NCBI RefSeq assembly: GCF_900114995.1
Contig: NZ_FOUX01000006.1
Span: 186,001 to 250,000 of the forward strand
DNA from: Chitinophaga sp. YR627
GTDB lineage: Bacteria; Bacteroidota; Bacteroidia; Chitinophagales; Chitinophagaceae
Direction: 5' to 3'
Length of the DNA: 64,000 bases
The stretch's first letter is position 1, and every line of letters starts with the position of its first letter. Below are positions 59,797 through 64,000 of this stretch, piece by piece. The notes beneath the pieces were generated by a model, which saw only the letters and a program-made list of their open reading frames with translations, did no database searches and was not told where the DNA came from. The position numbers and the translations under genes are program-made.

Positions 59797-61093
59797 TTAC
59801 GTAAAAGGGTGTATTGGCAGTTGCAATATTTCCATATTTGTCATAGACCCATGAATAGATACGATAAGGGCCTTCTTTCGACGGCGAACGGAAGGTGATC
59901 CGGGCGCTGTTCTGAGGTGTGATCCCTGCATCGTAGACGTGCATGTTAGCGATGTATCCGGGGTCAAAGTCCTCATCTGTCACTTCCCAGAGAATACGTA
60001 GCCGGGAAGTATCAGTCGTTGTCAGTTTTAACTCAGCGGTCTGCACCGTATCCGGTGACAGAAAGATGTTGTCAACCGGTTGCTTACCATTTATCAGCAA
60101 GCGTTCCACTTCCGGGGCCGGATGCTGTGGTAGTCTGTTTGTCCAGCATGATTCCATTTCCTGTACGAGCGCTGTTTTTGCGCCATGCTGATCAACAATG
60201 CTGTACCAGGTAGGTGTGACCTCGGATTTGTATCCCCAGTAAAAGGTAAGCGCACCGAGGAAACGTGGATTATTTACCGGAAGATACTTTGTATAGAATT
60301 CATGATAATATTTTGCTTTTTCGGTGCTGGTAGGTTCAATGGGAGCGCTCCATGCCGTCGTCCTTGATTCCTGTGGAGAATAGATCCCCCATTCTGAGAT
60401 GAGGAAGGGGCCATTCCATAGCCAGTCATTGGATGATAGCTGCTTGTCAAGTTTTTTCAGGTCGCCGAAAGTATTAAACGAAAGCAGATCAAGTCCGGAT
60501 ATTTTCAGCCTGATATTCATAACATTTCTTAACTGATAATTGATCATGGCCGTCGTCACCGGATGATCCGGATCTTCGGTATGTATCATGTCCAGCAAGC
60601 GGTTATAAACGGCATAAAACCGGTTATATTCAGGACTGTAGGGGAAGTCTACTTCATTACCCAGGCACCACATCAGCAAAGCAGGGTGGGAGCGGTAACG
60701 CAACACCACACTCCGGAAGGCATTGTATTGTGCCTCCACTTTCTTTTCATCACGGTAAAAATGGTCGAGATACCTGCTTTCGGGAACATAAAAGCCGGCA
60801 ATGACGGCCAGGTTATTGGCAGCAGCTTCATCCAGAATTGCTTTAAGATTGGTGGTATCCCAGGTACGGATGGTATTACCTCCTATTGTTTTCAACGTGG
60901 ACATATTTGTGTAACCGGCTCCTCCCTTTACCAGGAACGGGCTACTGTTTCGATATAATGTATACTTCCCGTTTTCCCTGGATATATACACCTTACCGGA
61001 TGGCCTGATTGTTCTATCACCTTTGCAGCCATACAGTTGGAGTAGCAGCATACAGGGGAAAAGGAAGTACCGTCTGATACGATCTGGCGTCAT
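59744..61093 (-). CDS. GH2-fold glycoside hydrolase lipoprotein
   Basis: The 449-residue protein has a lipobox QLYGC (Cys23). A (beta/alpha)8 domain carries the acid/base motif WCLGNEVDF (Glu147) and the nucleophile motif LISEWGIY (Glu234). A C-terminal beta-sandwich (about 330-440, LWEVTDEDFDPGYIAN) resembles a carbohydrate-binding or Ig-like domain. It is a predicted membrane-anchored glycosidase. Its 3' end overlaps the start of the GT2-GH26 fusion gene, so the two are translated together and likely act on the same polymer. Confidence 0.85.
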   Translation of the reverse strand: MTPDRIRRYFLFPCMLLLQLYGCKGDRTIRPSGKVYISRENGKYTLYRNSSPFLVKGGAGYTNMSTLKTIGGNTIRTWDTTNLKAILDEAAANNLAVIAGFYVPESRYLDHFYRDEKKVEAQYNAFRSVVLRYRSHPALLMWCLGNEVDFPYSPEYNRFYAVYNRLLDMIHTEDPDHPVTTAMINYQLRNVMNIRLKISGLDLLSFNTFGDLKKLDKQLSSNDWLWNGPFLISEWGIYSPQESRTTAWSAPIEPTSTEKAKYYHEFYTKYLPVNNPRFLGALTFYWGYKSEVTPTWYSIVDQHGAKTALVQEMESCWTNRLPQHPAPEVERLLINGKQPVDNIFLSPDTVQTAELKLTTTDTSRLRILWEVTDEDFDPGYIANMHVYDAGITPQNSARITFRSPSKEGPYRIYSWVYDKYGNIATANTPFYVIENKDKNTDTRITAYKH

Positions 61094-61189
61094 TCGGTAG
61101 CTGATAAGATTTTAGAACATCATCAAACATTCACTGTTGTTATAAATGTAATGAAATTCGGGTGAAATTCCCGCAGTTTTATTTGTCAG

Positions 61190-61336
61190 CCGGTCTTCCG
61201 GGCAGATGACCGGTTTTTATGCATGCGGACGGCCGCTTTATAAATACAAACTGGTTGGTATTGCCTGTTAGGAAAGAACAGGTTAACTTTATATACAACC
61301 TCAGAAAGAGGCTCGTCGTTCCGGGCGGGCCTCTTT
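61190..61336 (+). promoter_or_regulatory. structured leader with two terminator-like hairpins
   Basis: Hairpin 1 (61193-61217): CCGGTC/GACCGG with G-U extension then TTTTT. Hairpin 2 (61265-61283): CCTGTT/AACAGG. Hairpin 3 (61304-61337): AAAGAGGC/GCCTCTTT followed by T-rich sequence. All face the oxidoreductase gene at 61385, so a transcript from upstream would meet attenuator-like structures. No known riboswitch class is recognised. Confidence 0.4.
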
Positions 61337-61384
61337 TAGTATTTGTGTTCAATCAGCTTTCGTTACCCCGGTTAAAATGCCCTT

Positions 61385-64000
61385 ATGAATATACCTGTAT
61401 TGTTTTATTTCCACGGTTATGTAAAGCGGGATCCGTTGGATCATACACCACCTTTCGCCCGCATGATACTGGCTATATTGATCAACGCAATCCTCAGCGC
61501 GGGATTGTTCCTGCTGGCAGGGCAATCGCTGCATTTTCGCTCAACAACGGTATTGATAGTAATGGCTGCTGTCAACTGCCTGTTGTATGGTCCGGCAAAT
61601 GTATTGCTCAGGAAATGTTCTTCACTTGTCACCGCGCTGCTGGTATTTGCCCCTTTTTTTCTGTATGATCTCTACCAGGAAAATCATTTCAGGCAAGCCG
61701 GCGCCATTCATCCTGCCTGCTGGGAATATAATGCAGATTTTATCTTCGCAGGGATGCAACCACCGGTATTGCGTTCATTGGTACTGTTTGCACTGTATGC
61801 CCTTATTTTCGGTGTGCTGTCTATCTGGTTGTACCGGATAGCGGGGCGACTGGTGTATGGTAAAAAAGAGGAAGTGACTGAACCTGACGAAAGGGCCTAT
61901 AAACTGTTTTTCAGCGAAGAACGTTCTTCAGAAGATATTCCCAAACCCCGCCGGGATTTCGCTTTTCTGGCACTGCGGATCCTGGGGTCTTTCTATCTTT
62001 TTTATCTGCTGGTGCTGATCATCGGCATCCTGGGAGAACATGTCTGGCCGGGTCAGATACAACAGCTGATCAGGATGACCTATGCCAATCCGGCCCTGGC
62101 CATCAATACCTACTTTAAGATCATTCTGATGACTACCCTGGCCTTTGTAGCCGCGTATAATAAGAGTCTGCGTTATCACTGCTCACTGGCATTATTTGCG
62201 GGACATCTTGTGTCTACCGTCTATGCCCTGGTCTTTCATTATTGCACCGCCTTACAGGCTTCAGATCCTACCAACTTTTTACTGACCTCCGCTATCACAG
62301 ATGGCGCTTTACTGGTGCTGTTTGTCTGGATCGCTGTTGCGTATAAAAAAGACGCAGCGATACACGCAGCATCAAGAGATCTGCCGATCAATTTCTCCGT
62401 GCCGCTTACGCTGGTAAAATACCTGTATACCGGCATGTCTGTGCTCTTCGTATTATTTTGTGCAGGTATTGTACTGATCCGTTTAAAAGCATCTCCGGAC
62501 GGGGGAATAGGGGCTGTCTATGGTGCACCTGATCCGATGATCGGTAACACTGTCACCCTGTATGGTACCCTGGCAGTGTTATGTATATTTCTGATCAATA
62601 AGGAGGCATTGCGCAATCATTTCTTTAATGCACTGGTGATCCCATTATTCGCAGGCGGCAGTATCGCGGTACTATGGCTGATCATCGGTGACCTGAATGG
62701 GGGTATTTTTATTACCACCAGATCCGGCGCAGCCGTACAGGTAAACTGGTATTTCCCTTTGTTTGCATTGGTACATGCTTTACTGGCAACGCTGATGATC
62801 AGGATCAGGAAAATGTACTATGATATTGATTACACCACCAACACCTTAAGTCCGTCTTCTGCCATCAGTGTAATGGCATTGAGTAATGCCTTTTTTAACA
62901 GTGATAACCAGCAACAGGCCAGTGACCTCGAACTGGTCGATAAATATGCCGGTGGCATCAAAGGACGTAAGAGAGGTTTACTGAACCTGCCTTTTGCACT
63001 CTTTGAAAATATACTCAACCTGATCTATGGCATCCGTCCCTGTTTTTCCTCCATGCAGCGGGATGAACAGCGGTACTATCTGAGCCGTTATTTCTTCCGT
63101 AATGAATGGCAGCGTAAACGGGCATTTATTCCCCCATTGGCGGAGCTGGCCTATCAGATAGGACTGTCCCTGAATTCTATTATCATGTTTGCGCATTATT
63201 CTACGATCAATGTGCGCAATGCCATGGGCTATGTGCCGGTCAATGCCAGGGATCGTACACAAGGGGATATGCCTGCTTATCCGCCGCCACATGAAAGTAT
63301 TGCACGTCTGCCACTCGATGAAAAAGACCCGGCTAATTTTAAGCCTGCCGGTATGCCGGAAAAAGAAGAGGTAGCACCAAGGGTGACCACACCGGTGAAA
63401 GAAGATAAACTGCCGCAGGAGGTCGATTATTTTATTGTCGGTTCAGGTGCAGGTGGCGCTATCGCTGCTTACAGACTTGCATGTACAGTAGCAGATCCCG
63501 GACGTATCCTTTTACTGGAAAGAGGCACCCGTTATCAGCCTTTGCAGGATTTCCAGGATACAGAGATCGAGATGATGAAGAAGGTCTATAAAGAAGGCGG
63601 ATTGCAACAAACAAAAACCTTCAGCATGACCCTTTTACAGGGGGAATGCGTGGGTGGTACGACTGTCATTAATAACGCAGTTTGCTTCACCATACCAGAT
63701 ACGATCAAGGAAATATGGCAACAGCAGTATGATATAGATCTGTCCGGACTGGAGACCGAATATCAGCAGATTGCCGCTGAATTATCGATCAGACCACTGG
63801 AGTCAAATGGGGTAAACAGAGAGGTGGCGGCCCGGTTTAGTCAGGCGGTTGAACGCTACAACCAGACAGCTGCCGATAAACTGATCACTACCTTTCCGGT
63901 ACTGGTCAATCACCTGAATACCATGGGAGATGGTAACTGGAATCTGGGGAATAAACGGATGCGTAAACGTAGCATGCTGGAAACCTATATTCCCTGGGCA
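61385..64000 (+). CDS. polytopic membrane domain fused to GMC-type FAD oxidoreductase, 3' end outside window
   Basis: The frame is open from ATG 61385 (MNIPVLFYFHGYVKRDPLDH) for 872 codons to the window end, with no stop. Residues about 25-480 contain roughly ten or eleven membrane helices, then a soluble linker. A Rossmann FAD motif VGSGAGGAIAAYRLA begins near residue 685. QGECVGGTTVINNAVCF (about 755) is the GMC substrate-side signature. Related GMC enzymes oxidise sugar or alcohol groups. Fusion to a large membrane module is unusual. The gene is divergent from the GT2-GH26 genes and may act on the same polymer. Confidence 0.8.
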   Translation, partial: MNIPVLFYFHGYVKRDPLDHTPPFARMILAILINAILSAGLFLLAGQSLHFRSTTVLIVMAAVNCLLYGPANVLLRKCSSLVTALLVFAPFFLYDLYQENHFRQAGAIHPACWEYNADFIFAGMQPPVLRSLVLFALYALIFGVLSIWLYRIAGRLVYGKKEEVTEPDERAYKLFFSEERSSEDIPKPRRDFAFLALRILGSFYLFYLLVLIIGILGEHVWPGQIQQLIRMTYANPALAINTYFKIILMTTLAFVAAYNKSLRYHCSLALFAGHLVSTVYALVFHYCTALQASDPTNFLLTSAITDGALLVLFVWIAVAYKKDAAIHAASRDLPINFSVPLTLVKYLYTGMSVLFVLFCAGIVLIRLKASPDGGIGAVYGAPDPMIGNTVTLYGTLAVLCIFLINKEALRNHFFNALVIPLFAGGSIAVLWLIIGDLNGGIFITTRSGAAVQVNWYFPLFALVHALLATLMIRIRKMYYDIDYTTNTLSPSSAISVMALSNAFFNSDNQQQASDLELVDKYAGGIKGRKRGLLNLPFALFENILNLIYGIRPCFSSMQRDEQRYYLSRYFFRNEWQRKRAFIPPLAELAYQIGLSLNSIIMFAHYSTINVRNAMGYVPVNARDRTQGDMPAYPPPHESIARLPLDEKDPANFKPAGMPEKEEVAPRVTTPVKEDKLPQEVDYFIVGSGAGGAIAAYRLACTVADPGRILLLERGTRYQPLQDFQDTEIEMMKKVYKEGGLQQTKTFSMTLLQGECVGGTTVINNAVCFTIPDTIKEIWQQQYDIDLSGLETEYQQIAAELSIRPLESNGVNREVAARFSQAVERYNQTAADKLITTFPVLVNHLNTMGDGNWNLGNKRMRKRSMLETYIPWA

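Noticed and set aside
1..64000. tRNA, rRNA, insertion sequences, prophage
   Set aside because: No cloverleaf, conserved rRNA stretch, transposase or phage gene was recognised by eye; a tool search could still find a short RNA.

Overview
The window looks like a chromosomal segment of a Bacteroidota bacterium, most likely Chitinophagaceae (Chitinophaga-like). The pointers are a SusC/SusD pair with an ECF sigma factor and FecR anti-sigma factor, Bacteroidota-restricted families (DUF4294, DUF4295, DUF4199, DUF1835), a BshB1-type bacillithiol enzyme, Reg_prop/Y_Y_Y sensor kinases, few Shine-Dalgarno sequences, and many intergenic promoters of the Bacteroidota form TTTG-N19/20-TAnnTTTG. No rRNA, tRNA, insertion sequence, prophage or CRISPR array was recognised. 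All assignments come from reading motifs by eye; no database search was run.

Layout. 1-831 is the 3' part of an alpha/beta hydrolase gene. 832-2272 is a 1.4-kb gene-free tract full of degenerate repeats, ending in a large inverted array of 11-bp units. 2273-4279 holds two small secreted proteins and bshB1. 5213-6442 is an AhpC/AhpD peroxide-defence pair. 6690-12156 is the conserved rpmB-rpmG-DUF4295-ftsY-rimO neighbourhood, split between ftsY and rimO by a RelE-type toxin-antitoxin module and a JmjC-like cupin gene. 12280-19345 carries a DEAD-box RNA helicase, glycogen branching enzyme, a DUF4382 lipoprotein, a MORN/YwqK-like protein, a PAP2 phosphatase and a KGG stress protein. 19709-19808 is a promoter-terminator pair with no gene, a small-RNA candidate. 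19889-27648 has a GH31 alpha-glucosidase, a secreted Asp-box protein and a two-component system. 27733-28043 has two tiny membrane-protein genes. 28479-34242 is a parE-DUF1835-cupin-parC operon.

34358-45113 is a surface-glycan region. It has a large secreted glycoside hydrolase, a complete set of GDP-D-glycero-alpha-D-manno-heptose genes (hddA, gmhA, hddC, gmhB), two glycosyltransferases, a DUF4199 membrane protein and a dihydroorotase homologue that has lost most metal ligands. 45532-54519 is a polysaccharide utilisation locus: ECF sigma, FecR, STN-containing SusC, SusD and a GH89 alpha-N-acetylglucosaminidase. It suggests import and cleavage of glycans ending in alpha-GlcNAc. 54576-55998 is a divergent HxlR regulator/secreted esterase pair with a perfect 18-bp palindrome between them.

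56005-64000 is the most unusual part. A GH2-fold lipoprotein gene overlaps a 1263-codon gene that fuses a processive GT2 polysaccharide synthase to a GH26-like domain and a second TIM-barrel-like domain. Divergent from them is a gene, cut by the window end, that fuses a polytopic membrane domain of about 480 residues to a GMC-type FAD oxidoreductase. My working guess is a glycan synthesis, trimming and oxidation machine.
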